This document shows positions 8,052 through 16,198 of a stretch of DNA of 32,929 nt, piece after piece. The position numbers were made by a program, and so were the translations under genes. The notes under the pieces are model-generated. The model was not told where the DNA came from and ran no database searches. It worked only from the letters and a program-made list of their open reading frames with translations. Position 1 is the first letter of the stretch; every line of letters starts with the position of its first letter. Source of the stretch: a virus; the IMG/VR virus record IMGVR_UViG_3300032278_000063, positions 1 to 32,929 of that record; one strand, 5' to 3'.

Positions 8052-8600
8052 CGGATTCAATCCGCCCTTTATTGACTATATCTAACATTTTCAACAGACT
8101 TATATCCTCAGCAAACACTTCCGATGGTAATTTTCCGTACTTCTCACAAATTGAGTCCAACAGTTCTGCTGTCACTAACTCACTGGGCTTTTGAACCGTG
8201 TTACCATCTCGGTCTGTCCCACCTCCGACAGTTTTCCATCGAAGTATGTCTGCCTCTAACCTTTTCCCGAAGTAGTTGCCGAATCTGCCCACGCTCCAAT
8301 AACTGCTGTACAAAATGAAGGAGGCAGAGTCATAAACCCTGCACCTGTTGGTGGAACTGGATCTCCATCATCATCTTCCAAGTTCCAGTCGATAATGACA
8401 CTATCTCCAAATAACAAGAAGGCACTTCTTAATTCTTCAGCAGAAGCCCCATCATTGATACCTTGAAATTCCAAGAACATTGCCACATTAACATCTAATT
8501 TCGCAGTTATCTCAGCGCCGAAATATTCACTTGTATCAGGAAAGGTTAATAGGGCATCCCTTCGGGCTACCCTAAAACCTTTTTTATTCGCTATTACCAT
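8044..8600 (-). CDS. Tail assembly chaperone GT, -1 frameshift product
   Basis: The reading is frame 0 from ATG 8600 to 8262, then a -1 slip on GGGAAAA (8268-8262) and continuation to TAA at 8044. It gives 185 aa: 113 shared with the short form and 72 new, beginning RLEADILRWK. The heptamer is in the correct X XXY YYZ phase and lies two codons before the frame-0 TAG at 8258-8256. Lambda G/GT and many siphoviruses make a chaperone pair this way immediately before the tape measure gene. The -1 frame overlaps the tape measure ATG by 8 bases. The slip is read from sequence and known biology, not demonstrated. Confidence 0.8.
8256..8600 (-). CDS. Tail assembly chaperone G, frame-0 product
   Basis: A 114-aa protein starting MVIANKKGFRVARRD. 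The ATG at 8600 forms an ATGA overlap with the stop of the upstream tail tube gene. The C-terminal part, WNLEDDDGDPVPPTGAGFMT, matches the pattern W-LE-D-DG-PVP-T found in many G-type chaperones, followed by an ALA/W-type helix. It would keep the tape measure protein soluble and recruit tail tube subunits. A minority of ribosomes are expected to shift before its stop. Confidence 0.8.
   Translation of the reverse strand: MVIANKKGFRVARRDALLTFPDTSEYFGAEITAKLDVNVAMFLEFQGINDGASAEELRSAFLLFGDSVIIDWNLEDDDGDPVPPTGAGFMTLPPSFCTAVIGAWADSATTSGKG
8262..8268 (-). promoter_or_regulatory. Slippery heptamer GGGAAAA for programmed -1 frameshift
   Basis: On the minus strand the frame-0 codons are TCG GGA AAA GGT TAG, so G GGA AAA fits the X XXY YYZ rule exactly; lambda uses GGGAAAG. 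Slipping gives GGG AAA AGG TTA. I see no strong pseudoknot by eye just downstream. Confidence 0.8.
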
Positions 8601-9019
8601 CAGGGAACTGTGTCCCAAGTTGGATCAGTACCGCTCTCCAATGAAAGCTCAGCAGAACAGGTTACGCTACCATCAGCTCCTTGTGAAAGATTTGAGCCGA
8701 GGAGAATCATTTCTGCCTGTAAGCGTGGGTTTCCAGTAGTGTCTCCTCCAATGCGAACATCAAAAGTTCTGACACCTGTTCGTGTTCCAAAAACGTCATG
8801 CCACTTATTACTAGCGGCATCGAATACCCCACTTATTGAAACGGTCAAGTCACCTAACCCGATCAGCCTTTCCATTGCAGATTTGCTAATCGTTGTGACA
8901 TCAATAGAGTTTTGAGCAATATTGATATCGTAGTTAGTTATATCATCGCTGATATCTCTAGGTGTTCCCCCAGAGTCATCCACTTGAATAACTGTCCCTA
9001 TACCGGTCTGTTTAGCCAT
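8600..9019 (-). CDS. Major tail tube-like protein, short paralogue
   Basis: A 139-aa protein beginning MAKQTGIGTVIQVDD. It has the pattern of siphovirus tail tube proteins: DVTTISKSAMERLIGL, then SISGVFDAASNKWHDVF, then a strand with SVTCSAELS. It shares this layout with the next protein upstream (DVTTLDKSSIARIAGR, FFDPASTHVHAV). It overlaps the chaperone gene by ATGA. Probably the major tail tube subunit because it directly precedes the chaperones; the upstream paralogue is the alternative. Confidence 0.75.
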   Translation of the reverse strand: MAKQTGIGTVIQVDDSGGTPRDISDDITNYDINIAQNSIDVTTISKSAMERLIGLGDLTVSISGVFDAASNKWHDVFGTRTGVRTFDVRIGGDTTGNPRLQAEMILLGSNLSQGADGSVTCSAELSLESGTDPTWDTVP

Positions 9020-9028
9020 GTTGACCTC

Positions 9029-9742
9029 CTAGTCTCTGACTATTGCGCAAGCTACTTTGGCATCGGTAAAAGTTCCAGATGCCGTAATTCGAACATATCT
9101 ATCTATCGTGCCACTTATAGTGACTCTTTCTGAAGACGAACCTGTTGCTGAAGTAAAAGATACTAAGTCTGCCCAAGTTGCATCGTCAGGAGAATCTTCA
9201 ATTTTAAAATCTACTGTTCCAGTAGCAACAGAGAAAACCTGCAACATTGCTGAACCACCACTCGAAGAAGAAGTAGTGTTATCTAAAGATGAATTAGAAC
9301 TTGCAGAAGCAAATGTGTCATCATGAGCCGTCAACATCTTTCCGACCATCTCAGCAACTGCATTGATACTGTAAGAAACTGACACAGTCTGTGGAGAACC
9401 TGATGCTCCAGAAGTTGAATAATCGGATTCTTTAGCAATAAACCCCATAGCAGGTGAGCCAATATCAGCACCAAATGGAATCAATACCTCTTGGTCAGCA
9501 GTTGGAAGTTTCCCACTATTAGCTGTCGCAACTGCATGAACATGAGTGCTTGCAGGGTCAAAAAAAGCGCCGAACCCAACAGTCGCATCTGTGCGCCCTG
9601 CTATTCGAGCAATAGAGGATTTATCGAGTGTAGTCACGTCATATGCTTCTGTACTGGTTGAAATATCAAAGGTATTAGCATCACCGCTTAAATCATTACC
9701 TTCAACATATAACCGTGAATTTAATCCACTTTGTTTCGCCAT
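9029..9742 (-). CDS. Tail tube-like protein, long paralogue with extra domain
   Basis: A 237-aa protein. Residues 1-135 form a tail tube-like domain related to the product of 8600-9019. After a Ser/Thr-rich linker (about 140-165, SSNSSLDNTTSSSSGGSAML) comes an extra beta domain of about 75 residues of the type often displayed outside phage tails. It could be the major tube protein with a surface domain, or a minor tube protein. Ten bases separate it from the next gene and about nine from the previous one. Confidence 0.75.
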   Translation of the reverse strand: MAKQSGLNSRLYVEGNDLSGDANTFDISTSTEAYDVTTLDKSSIARIAGRTDATVGFGAFFDPASTHVHAVATANSGKLPTADQEVLIPFGADIGSPAMGFIAKESDYSTSGASGSPQTVSVSYSINAVAEMVGKMLTAHDDTFASASSNSSLDNTTSSSSGGSAMLQVFSVATGTVDFKIEDSPDDATWADLVSFTSATGSSSERVTISGTIDRYVRITASGTFTDAKVACAIVRD

Positions 9743-9751
9743 TTGAATCTC

Positions 9752-10186
9752 CTACGGTGCAATTGCTACTTCGCCCATAATTTCAATTGTTAGAGGAACA
9801 TCAAGAGTTCTGAATGCCAACCCACCTATTTCAGTATATCCAGTTGTCGCACTCCCAATTGATAAGTCAGCCACATTCCCATTTAAGGTTGAATCTCCTC
9901 TCAATGCTGAAGGTATATTGACTGATGCATTCCATACATCGAGTTCTATATCCTCACGCATATCTTGAGATGCTTGGATTCTCCAATAGGCACGAATAAG
10001 AAAATCAGTAGTGGTGCTCACATCTGTTAAAGTCTCAAAAGCTATGTTTCTGGAGATTAACCAGAAAGCTACTACTGGAGTCGCACTTATTGAAAAGGGC
10101 TCACCTCGTACCACATAGTCAAATGTAGGACTGGACACAGTCCCCAAAAGGGTGTCAATACGATCTAATGCTCCTGTCCGACTCAC
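9752..10186 (-). CDS. Tail terminator-like protein
   Basis: A 144-aa protein in the slot between the gp10-like neck protein and the tail tube, normally occupied by the tail terminator (lambda gpU type). The sequence is mixed alpha/beta with a central WLISRNIAFETLTDVSTTTDFLIRAYWRI stretch (written here in part for its aromatic core). It overlaps its upstream neighbour by four bases (ATGA). The assignment rests on gene order more than on motifs. Confidence 0.55.
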   Translation of the reverse strand: MSRTGALDRIDTLLGTVSSPTFDYVVRGEPFSISATPVVAFWLISRNIAFETLTDVSTTTDFLIRAYWRIQASQDMREDIELDVWNASVNIPSALRGDSTLNGNVADLSIGSATTGYTEIGGLAFRTLDVPLTIEIMGEVAIAP

Positions 10187-10548
10187 CTTAAATTTTCCTT
10201 AATGTGGTATTCAATAATGTCATCAACTTCCTTCGGTTTTTGGTTCAAGCTATGAAAAGTATTTTTAAACATGGTATACCGAGCCTCAACCTTACTTGCA
10301 TAATGAACATTGACTCCTTTTGTTTGCTCACCTGCATCAATCTGAGCATGGAAGTTCTTAACTAAGCCACCATGAACTGAACTTTTTAAGTAACCAGTTT
10401 TAACTCCATGCCCTCTATATAGTTGATCTTTCACCCAACCAGAACCTAATACTGCTATATCTAGTAGGGAATCATTAAATGCCTTCGCTAAGTTTTCTTG
10501 AGTATCATCGAACAATGGTCCACTAATGTTTTTTATTTTGATTGGCAT
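10183..10548 (-). CDS. HK97 gp10-like neck protein
   Basis: A 121-aa protein. The central GYLKSSVHGG and VHYASKVEARYTMFKNTF segments match the T-G-xL-xxS ... YA-xxVExG pattern of gp10/HK97-type head-tail joining proteins. It stands between the connector and the terminator and overlaps both, by 1 and 4 bases. Its expected role is closing the neck between head and tail. Confidence 0.7.
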   Translation of the reverse strand: MPIKIKNISGPLFDDTQENLAKAFNDSLLDIAVLGSGWVKDQLYRGHGVKTGYLKSSVHGGLVKNFHAQIDAGEQTKGVNVHYASKVEARYTMFKNTFHSLNQKPKEVDDIIEYHIKENLR

Positions 10549-11465
10549 TAGAAAAAGACCACACTATTAGGGGCTTGCGCCCTATACTCATCAAGTGAAT
10601 GCAAGATACCTCTTTGCTCATTTGATGCAGTTGTAATTGGAACATCACCCCCAAGAGTATTGGTGACTCCTAAATCTCTATCTCGATAATAAATCTTTGC
10701 GATATCTAGACATGCTTGGACAACTAGAGATGGATATGTAAATGTTTCAACTGTCACTCCAGTTAAATGAATTGCCGCCGTTGTTCCATTTACACCTCGA
10801 ACAACTGTCAAATCATTTGTCGAAATCCCTGTGATATACATTTGCTCATCAGCAACTAGAACAGTCTGTGATGCGCTTAATCCCGAGGCACTCGTAACAG
10901 AGACTGTCGTATCGGATGCAGAAATACCTCCATCTAGCGTTGTTTGCTCAACTGTTTCCTTGGAGTAACCCCACTCACCAGTTATGGAAAGGGTTTGCTG
11001 TCCTGAGTAAAGACTCTTAGATGTGTCTTCATTTAAGGTCATTTGAACTTTGGGATACTGATTATATGGAAGCAACCAATAATCAGCGTTGTAACCTTCT
11101 GTGAGAGTCTCACTTTCTGTTCTATCTGTTTGCTTATAAGCTGTCACAGTTGTTGGATTGTAAAGCCAATCATCAAATACTATTGAATTCATCATAGAAC
11201 TTGATGGTCCTAGCGCATACGTGCCTGATGTGTCATAGAAATTTTGTTGTGATTGCTTTAATGCACCTGTACCGATATCAAAAAATCGAGTGTCTATCCG
11301 AATTCCAAAACTACGCATTCCCATATAGGCATCAATTCGCTTAGAAGATGTCTCAAGGATTCTAGCAATAATGTTCGTATCTGAAGACCAGTTTGAACTA
11401 TAAGACGTTCCTGCTAGGTATTCTCTTAGATCATCATTGCTTGCATAGGTATGATATATCGCCAC
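10548..11465 (-). CDS. Head-tail connector protein with inserted beta domain
   Basis: A 305-aa protein starting at GTG (11465), which shares its first G with the upstream TAG; GAGGAAAATAAATA precedes it. The N-terminal half has the helical connector look (NDDLREYLAG ... ILETSSKRIDAYMGMR), and the C-terminal helix VVQACLDIAKIYYRDRD completes it. Between them lies a beta module (about residues 185-235: ISASDTTVSVTSASGLS, then ADEQMYITGIS) often inserted in phage virion proteins. It is longer than ordinary gp6-like adaptors (about 100-200 aa) because of the insert. Confidence 0.7.
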   Translation of the reverse strand: MAIYHTYASNDDLREYLAGTSYSSNWSSDTNIIARILETSSKRIDAYMGMRSFGIRIDTRFFDIGTGALKQSQQNFYDTSGTYALGPSSSMMNSIVFDDWLYNPTTVTAYKQTDRTESETLTEGYNADYWLLPYNQYPKVQMTLNEDTSKSLYSGQQTLSITGEWGYSKETVEQTTLDGGISASDTTVSVTSASGLSASQTVLVADEQMYITGISTNDLTVVRGVNGTTAAIHLTGVTVETFTYPSLVVQACLDIAKIYYRDRDLGVTNTLGGDVPITTASNEQRGILHSLDEYRAQAPNSVVFF

Positions 11466-11650
11466 TATTTATTTTCCTCTGTAGATGCTTCTTTATTTGC
11501 CTCTGTAGTAGCTTTCTTTTTTGTGCTGTCCTTCTTGAAATATTCAGCATAGGCAGTTGCGTCTTTCGCAGGGATGTCATATTGCATCCCTTCCTCAAAC
11601 TGCCCACCTAGTGAAGTGATGGTCACATTTTTTATACAAGTAACTTTCAT
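11465..11650 (-). CDS. Small head-region protein
   Basis: A 61-aa protein starting MKVTCIKNVTITSLGGQFEE. I chose the ATG at 11650 because GGAG lies six bases before it; a TTG at 11662 would place that GGAG inside the gene. A beta-hairpin-like N-terminus with FEEGMQYDIP is common in small proteins next to capsid genes. The Lys/Glu/Thr-rich tail looks disordered. Perhaps a decoration or connector accessory; not proven. Confidence 0.6.
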   Translation of the reverse strand: MKVTCIKNVTITSLGGQFEEGMQYDIPAKDATAYAEYFKKDSTKKKATTEANKEASTEENK

Positions 11651-11665
11651 ATCAATCTCCAAATG

Positions 11666-11691
11666 GGGGAGGTGGGATTTCCCACCTCCCC
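11666..11691 (-). terminator. Strong hairpin directly after the capsid gene
   Basis: A perfect 11-bp stem (GGGGAGGTGGG with CCCACCTCCCC) and a 4-base loop, between the capsid stop and the next start. There is no U-run after it on the minus strand, so it is more likely an attenuator or a 3'-end stabiliser of capsid mRNA than a full intrinsic terminator. One arm also carries a GGAGGT that could be masked as a ribosome site. Confidence 0.65.
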
Positions 11692-11703
11692 TCTACTTTA
11701 CGA

Positions 11704-13023
11704 CTAGGAAGCCGCCGCTTTCAAAATCTTGAATGCGTCTGTTTGACCTATCTGACCATCTCCACGACGAGTTCCGAAAAATCCTATCTGATCGGACTCC
11801 ATGTATAGAGAGTCATTCCTACGAATACTGAATCCAACACGATCCATTATGTAGTAGTTTCGGAAATCTCCGAATACCGCTATCTCAGCGTTTGCTGTTA
11901 TGGCAGTAGCAAGACCGTTTCCTGTGACATCGTTGTTGATTGCAGGGCGTCCCAAAATGAAACTAGCAGGTGGAGCAGTAATGTCTGCTGTTCCCTGCAC
12001 TCCTGCACTTGAAGCATTTATGGACATGATTTCTTTAGAAATCAATGACGGTAGTACCCAAGTTGAGTTTCCTCGGAACTGCGCTCCAAGGGTTGCCCAC
12101 ATTCCTGAGACATCAGCAAAGCCTACGGCTGTCGCTGATGCCATCACGTAATCAGCCGCTGAAGACGGAAGTATACCTGCGTAGTTTGTGGTGTCGTTAC
12201 CGTTAAGGATTCCAACATCTTCAAATCTTCCGCTTGCCTCTGCAAATATCTGCGACAGTATTTGTGGCAGGTTAATAGCAGAGTCGTCTAGCAGTTCACG
12301 TGAAGTTCGTACCATTCCACCAGATTTTTCAATTGCATACTGCACCTGTCCAACTGTTGGAGTGCTTTCCTGACCTGTATAAGCGGCCTCTTCAGCAATT
12401 GCTCCCCAAGTAGCTGACGCTATGGTTGGGATATATCCGTCTTTTCCAGATACTCGTATGACAGTTGAAATTCGGCGTAATGCTCCAGAAGGCGCACCTG
12501 TGTCATGGATTACCTGATTTATGTACTCTTCTGGAACGAAGAAGCCTCCTTCAGCATCGGTGTCCTCTTGCATGGCTTTGAGTTCATCAGGAGTTGCCGT
12601 CATTCGCCACATCTGATCGGAAGGAGCAGTAGCCCACTTCGTAAATGTGTTTACATAAAATTCTGCTTCTTCTTTTTCACGAACTCCCATCTTTTCCTGT
12701 ACCCATAGAGGTTGAGCGGCAGGGGGCAATCCCTTTACCCATGAGGCAGGTTTGTAACTCGCCTTCATTTTAGCTCCACCTTCATCAAGGTTATCCAGAG
12801 CAACGTGTGTCGATGCTACAGGAACCGTATTCTTAGGGGTTGCAAAGTCACCTTTTATTCGGGCAAGCTGAGCTTGAGCCTCATCTTTCGCATCTGCGTC
12901 TGCGATTTCTTTCTGTGCTTCTACCATCATTTCGGTGGCTTCAGTCACTTTTCCTTCGCCAAGAGATGTTTCTGCCTTTTCAAGCAGAAAATTTGCGTGT
13001 GTTCTCATTTCTGAGGTTTCCAC
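11704..13023 (-). CDS. Major capsid protein, HK97 fold
   Basis: A 439-aa protein starting at GTG with AGGAGG seven bases upstream. Residues 1-115 are helical and charged (LLEKAETSLGEGKVTEATEM), resembling the cleaved scaffold-like delta region of HK97 gp5. From about residue 155 the HK97-family pattern follows: EGGFFVPEEYINQVI, LRRISTVIRVSG, WGAIAEEAAYTGQES, VRTSRELLDDS, ASGRFEDVGILNG and near the end FGDFRNYYIMDR with SIRRNDSLY. It lies just after the S78 protease, as expected for a capsid that is proteolytically matured. Confidence 0.92.
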   Translation of the reverse strand: METSEMRTHANFLLEKAETSLGEGKVTEATEMMVEAQKEIADADAKDEAQAQLARIKGDFATPKNTVPVASTHVALDNLDEGGAKMKASYKPASWVKGLPPAAQPLWVQEKMGVREKEEAEFYVNTFTKWATAPSDQMWRMTATPDELKAMQEDTDAEGGFFVPEEYINQVIHDTGAPSGALRRISTVIRVSGKDGYIPTIASATWGAIAEEAAYTGQESTPTVGQVQYAIEKSGGMVRTSRELLDDSAINLPQILSQIFAEASGRFEDVGILNGNDTTNYAGILPSSAADYVMASATAVGFADVSGMWATLGAQFRGNSTWVLPSLISKEIMSINASSAGVQGTADITAPPASFILGRPAINNDVTGNGLATAITANAEIAVFGDFRNYYIMDRVGFSIRRNDSLYMESDQIGFFGTRRGDGQIGQTDAFKILKAAAS

Positions 13024-13034
13024 TTTGATTCCTC

Positions 13035-13691
13035 CTACCTTTTAGGTTTGCGTTTCTTATATAACTCTAACTTCGTCTTTTCCAATTCGATTCTAGCTTG
13101 AAGCATTTCGGTGTCTGAGGCATCTGTGGATACTTCCACTTTTGTGTCAGAGGCTATATCTTCTACGCTGTCATCAGTAAAAACTTCCAACAATGGCTTG
13201 GCGTCATTGTCAGTTTTTGCAGAAATAGTTGCTGTCTGAGGAGATGCACCTCTAATGACTGTGCTTACCTCAACCCAATCAAGTTCCTTGATCCTACGAG
13301 TGGCTGATTTACCACGACCTTCTATTTCCCAACCTTCTTCGGGAACATTAAATCCCACAGACCACTCTCGGACAAAATTACCACTTACATTGCTGAAAGC
13401 ATCACGACCACCTTCAGTTTCCATATTCATCTGGATTAGAGTGTATAGCTTATATTCATCGTCATCTATGTGGACAGGGCGAGCAGATAACACCTTACCT
13501 ACTACGGACTGAGAATCATGTCCTGATAAAACTGGTATAGGCAGATTCTTGGCAATTGAACTATTGAAAGCTATCGGGTCGATGACATCTCCATCCTTAT
13601 CAATAACTCCCATAGTATTAGTGAATGCCTCCACTAATCCCTGTTGGCTATCAACAGCTTTTGCATCGGAAATATGAGACTTCTTTATCAT
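13035..13691 (-). CDS. Prohead protease, peptidase S78 family
   Basis: A 218-aa protein. The ATG at 13691 overlaps the portal stop (ATGA) and has AAGGAG seven bases upstream, so I reject an in-frame start further up. The expected catalytic set of HK97-type proteases is visible: His58 in PVLSGHDSQ, Ser111 in REWSVGFN and Glu141 in LDWVEVSTV, with spacing close to HK97 gp4 (H65, S114, E148). The C-terminus has a charged helix. It would cut the delta region from capsid subunits and then itself. Confidence 0.9.
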   Translation of the reverse strand: MIKKSHISDAKAVDSQQGLVEAFTNTMGVIDKDGDVIDPIAFNSSIAKNLPIPVLSGHDSQSVVGKVLSARPVHIDDDEYKLYTLIQMNMETEGGRDAFSNVSGNFVREWSVGFNVPEEGWEIEGRGKSATRRIKELDWVEVSTVIRGASPQTATISAKTDNDAKPLLEVFTDDSVEDIASDTKVEVSTDASDTEMLQARIELEKTKLELYKKRKPKR

Positions 13692-15748
13692 ACTGTCACT
13701 CCTTCGGGTTGGTAATTTCTTGGCATTGGAACCCATGAAAGAGTCCCATTCGGATGATCTTCAATATTAACGGCATCATCAATTTGATAAATTTGACCAT
13801 TACGTTCTATGCAGGTGCGACCATATGGATCTCCACTTGGAACAAATGTGTCGTTGGGATCGCCATCCTCATCATAGGCTCTAACGTATTCAAACCCTTG
13901 AGCCTTGTAGACTTCACCAGTTGTTTTATTCTGTGAGCGCATTGTTTCAGTTCGAGCAACCAGTATTGCTCTTTTTTCTGATTCGTTCATAAGGGACTTT
14001 AACCCTGCAAATTTTTCATCAGGAACTCCAGATGCTAACTGGTCTAAACCATACCCACGCTCAAAAGCAGTTGACATCATTTGGGCAACATTTTTCTGGA
14101 CAGTATTGTGAACAAGTTGCGCTCGAATAGGTGCTTGGGATGTTAATTTAGACACAAATGGAGCAGTTTCGCTGAAGATTATCTCCCCTGCTACGCCACT
14201 ATCATTGATAATTCCCACCGTACTCTTGGCAACATCAACGAACATTCGATAAAAAAGCTCACTCAAGTCACCAATTTGGCTATCAGGAATCAGTTCACCT
14301 GCTGAAAACCCGAAACCTGCTTTAGTTATTTCCGTATTGCGCTCTAAATTTCTTCCAATAATCCCATTTACTCGGGATTTTAAAGAGCGATAATAACTCT
14401 GTAGCTTGGGTTCATACTTTTCAGCTAGACGATTTCGCTCTTTTATAAGAGCATCACCCATCTTTCTACCTCTAGGAGTAACAGGTTCTGCCTTTGCGGA
14501 AAGCACCCCTGCAAATCCAGCAGGTAATTCTGCGCCTATGCTTGCTATTGAAGATTCGATAATGCTTGTAGGCATTCGCCTCACATCACCATCAGGCAAA
14601 GCCGATTCTCCAACCAGTTCTCTAGCCTCATTAAGGGTTATGATCCCTGCTCCAAATAAAGCAGTTGCTCTGGAATTATCGGAATCCTTATCATTTAAAA
14701 ACGCTCTCATTTCTGCAAAATCTACCGCAATTGAATCCTCAAACTCATAACCTACGCAGTAATTTAAAAAACGGACTACTTTATTGATTAGAGGCTCAAG
14801 AGTTTCACTATGGAATGAGAGTCTTGCTTCCTTATAGTTCGAAAAAGTAGACCGTGCCAAGCCAACATTGGCAGAAATTAAGATCGGTGGCACTCCCAAT
14901 ACAGAACATATTCTTGACTCTGTGTGATTATGCAATTCAGTTAGTGCCATGTCTGACGGCGATGATGCCATTTGTTGGTATTCTGCATCGTCATCGAGTA
15001 TTGCAACTCGGTGAAAGTTTGTAGTTCCACCAAAACTGGAGCGCCACCTGCTTCTAATGCGATTAGCTTCTTCTTGATTCGTCAACCTTCTTTTTACTTT
15101 CAACAATCCAGAAGGAACTCCTGCATTTTGAAAATATGTTTTAGCAAAATCCGTCATGGACATATCTAGGTTTACTGTTCTAGATAAAACATGCAAAGGG
15201 GATAATCCATAAAGGTCACCATTAGGATTTGGAAATGATAAATGTCCAACATCTTCTGGAGCTAGGAAATATTCTTTGCCGTCAATTTCATATGTGTATC
15301 CCTTAACCCCTTCTCCTGACGGCATTATTGAAACCCTGTCAGGACGTAGGAGATAAAGCGATGTAATAGCATTACCTCTGGAGCGTTCCTTTAGAACGTA
15401 GACGTTTCCAGAAACGTAAAGGTATGTCACAAGACGTTCAATCCAAGTATAAAAATCTTGAGTTCCATTCGGGAATGCGATCAGTTGAGATAATGGAGTA
15501 TTAGTAGTTTCCACAGCACCGTCAGGATTTTGAGTCTCTGAGTAATATCTTGCTGTGGCCGCTCCTGTAGATAACTCTCTTATACAAGCATTAACAATAG
15601 CTGATCTGGAGTAACCTTCTTGAGCAAAATTCCTATAGTTGTCATCTGGATAAACGACCGATGACAGGTCATTGACCAAAGGAACTGCAGATGCAATTGA
15701 AAACTCTGCTTCTGCTTTTTGGAAAACGTTGGAAAACCAATTCGGCAT
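13688..15748 (-). CDS. Portal protein fused to MuF-like minor head domain
   Basis: A 686-aa protein, much longer than HK97-type portals (about 400 aa). Residues 1-400 are portal-like: GYSRSAIVNACIRELSTGAA, then WIERLVTYLYVSGNVYVLK, LSFPNPNGDLYGLSPL and LGVPPILISANVG. After about residue 430 a helical region leads into a Mu gpF-type domain, with VARTETMRSQNKTTGEVYK at about 590-610 and TCIERNGQIYQ ... HPNGTLSWVPMP near the end. AAGGGGG precedes the ATG. Known MuF-containing portals exist in some phages, so the fusion is unusual rather than unique. The MuF part should sit inside the head or be ejected. Confidence 0.88.
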   Translation of the reverse strand: MPNWFSNVFQKAEAEFSIASAVPLVNDLSSVVYPDDNYRNFAQEGYSRSAIVNACIRELSTGAATARYYSETQNPDGAVETTNTPLSQLIAFPNGTQDFYTWIERLVTYLYVSGNVYVLKERSRGNAITSLYLLRPDRVSIMPSGEGVKGYTYEIDGKEYFLAPEDVGHLSFPNPNGDLYGLSPLHVLSRTVNLDMSMTDFAKTYFQNAGVPSGLLKVKRRLTNQEEANRIRSRWRSSFGGTTNFHRVAILDDDAEYQQMASSPSDMALTELHNHTESRICSVLGVPPILISANVGLARSTFSNYKEARLSFHSETLEPLINKVVRFLNYCVGYEFEDSIAVDFAEMRAFLNDKDSDNSRATALFGAGIITLNEARELVGESALPDGDVRRMPTSIIESSIASIGAELPAGFAGVLSAKAEPVTPRGRKMGDALIKERNRLAEKYEPKLQSYYRSLKSRVNGIIGRNLERNTEITKAGFGFSAGELIPDSQIGDLSELFYRMFVDVAKSTVGIINDSGVAGEIIFSETAPFVSKLTSQAPIRAQLVHNTVQKNVAQMMSTAFERGYGLDQLASGVPDEKFAGLKSLMNESEKRAILVARTETMRSQNKTTGEVYKAQGFEYVRAYDEDGDPNDTFVPSGDPYGRTCIERNGQIYQIDDAVNIEDHPNGTLSWVPMPRNYQPEGVTV

Positions 15749-15784
15749 GTAGCCCCCTTCGGCTTGGGGAACTTGCCTAGTCCA

Positions 15785-15800
15785 CTAATCTAAAGATTAG
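15785..15800. repeat. Short inverted repeat upstream of portal
   Basis: CTAATCT-AA-AGATTAG, a 7-bp perfect inverted repeat about 40 bases ahead of the portal start, in a 129-base gap. It is AT-rich and could be a protein-binding site. No convincing -35/-10 pair is evident beside it. Confidence 0.4.
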
Positions 15801-15836
15801 CATCTTTTAAAAAACTTTTCTAGTTTTATTTATTGA

Positions 15837-15873
15837 TTAACAATACTGACCCCCTTTAGGGGTCAGTTGTTAA
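15837..15873 (-). terminator. Bulged hairpin between accessory gene and portal
   Basis: Arms TTAACAA-ta-CTGACCCC and GGGGTCAGTTGTTAA form a 15-bp stem with a 2-base bulge and a 5-base loop. The minus-strand 3' side is TATTGTTAAT rather than a clean U-run. A related hairpin with the same TTAACAATACTG lies at 24721-24756. It could terminate or attenuate transcription before the head genes. Confidence 0.55.
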
Positions 15874-15877
15874 TAGG

Positions 15878-16198
15878 TTAATACTCACTAGGAAATAGTA
15901 TCGTGGTGCAAGAACCATCCCAAATGATCCAGAACTTTGTTCTTTTATAGAAGGGCATTTTACCGATACCGTAATATTGTCCAATGACCGATCCTGTCTT
16001 GCTTTTCATTCGTCTGAAATTGGTAGCTTTGTCTTCCTCATCAATGTCTCCCCAATCTTGATTATGAAAAGCCTTTAGACCAATTCGGCAACAGACTGTC
16101 CAAGCCTCATCTCCATCGCACCGATCCGTAATTCCTGTTGACTCGTATGTTTTTCCTTGCCAAAGGATGTTCTGCCAAGATTCTAAGTTCATTCCCAT
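15878..16198 (-). CDS. Conserved mobile-element protein of unknown function
   Basis: A 106-aa protein. The pattern WGDIDEEDKATN ... FWIIWDGSCTTILFPSEY matches a family I recall from plasmids, integrative elements and phages (GDWGD-x-EED-x-xN ... IWIITE-x-DRS-x-TT-x-LLPEEY). It is often mislabelled as a restriction subunit but has no known activity. The start at 16198 has CAGGAA upstream; ATG 16192 forms an ATGA overlap with the previous gene and is an alternative. The Cys pair CC at about 35-36 is unexplained. Confidence 0.65.
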   Translation of the reverse strand: MGMNLESWQNILWQGKTYESTGITDRCDGDEAWTVCCRIGLKAFHNQDWGDIDEEDKATNFRRMKSKTGSVIGQYYGIGKMPFYKRTKFWIIWDGSCTTILFPSEY

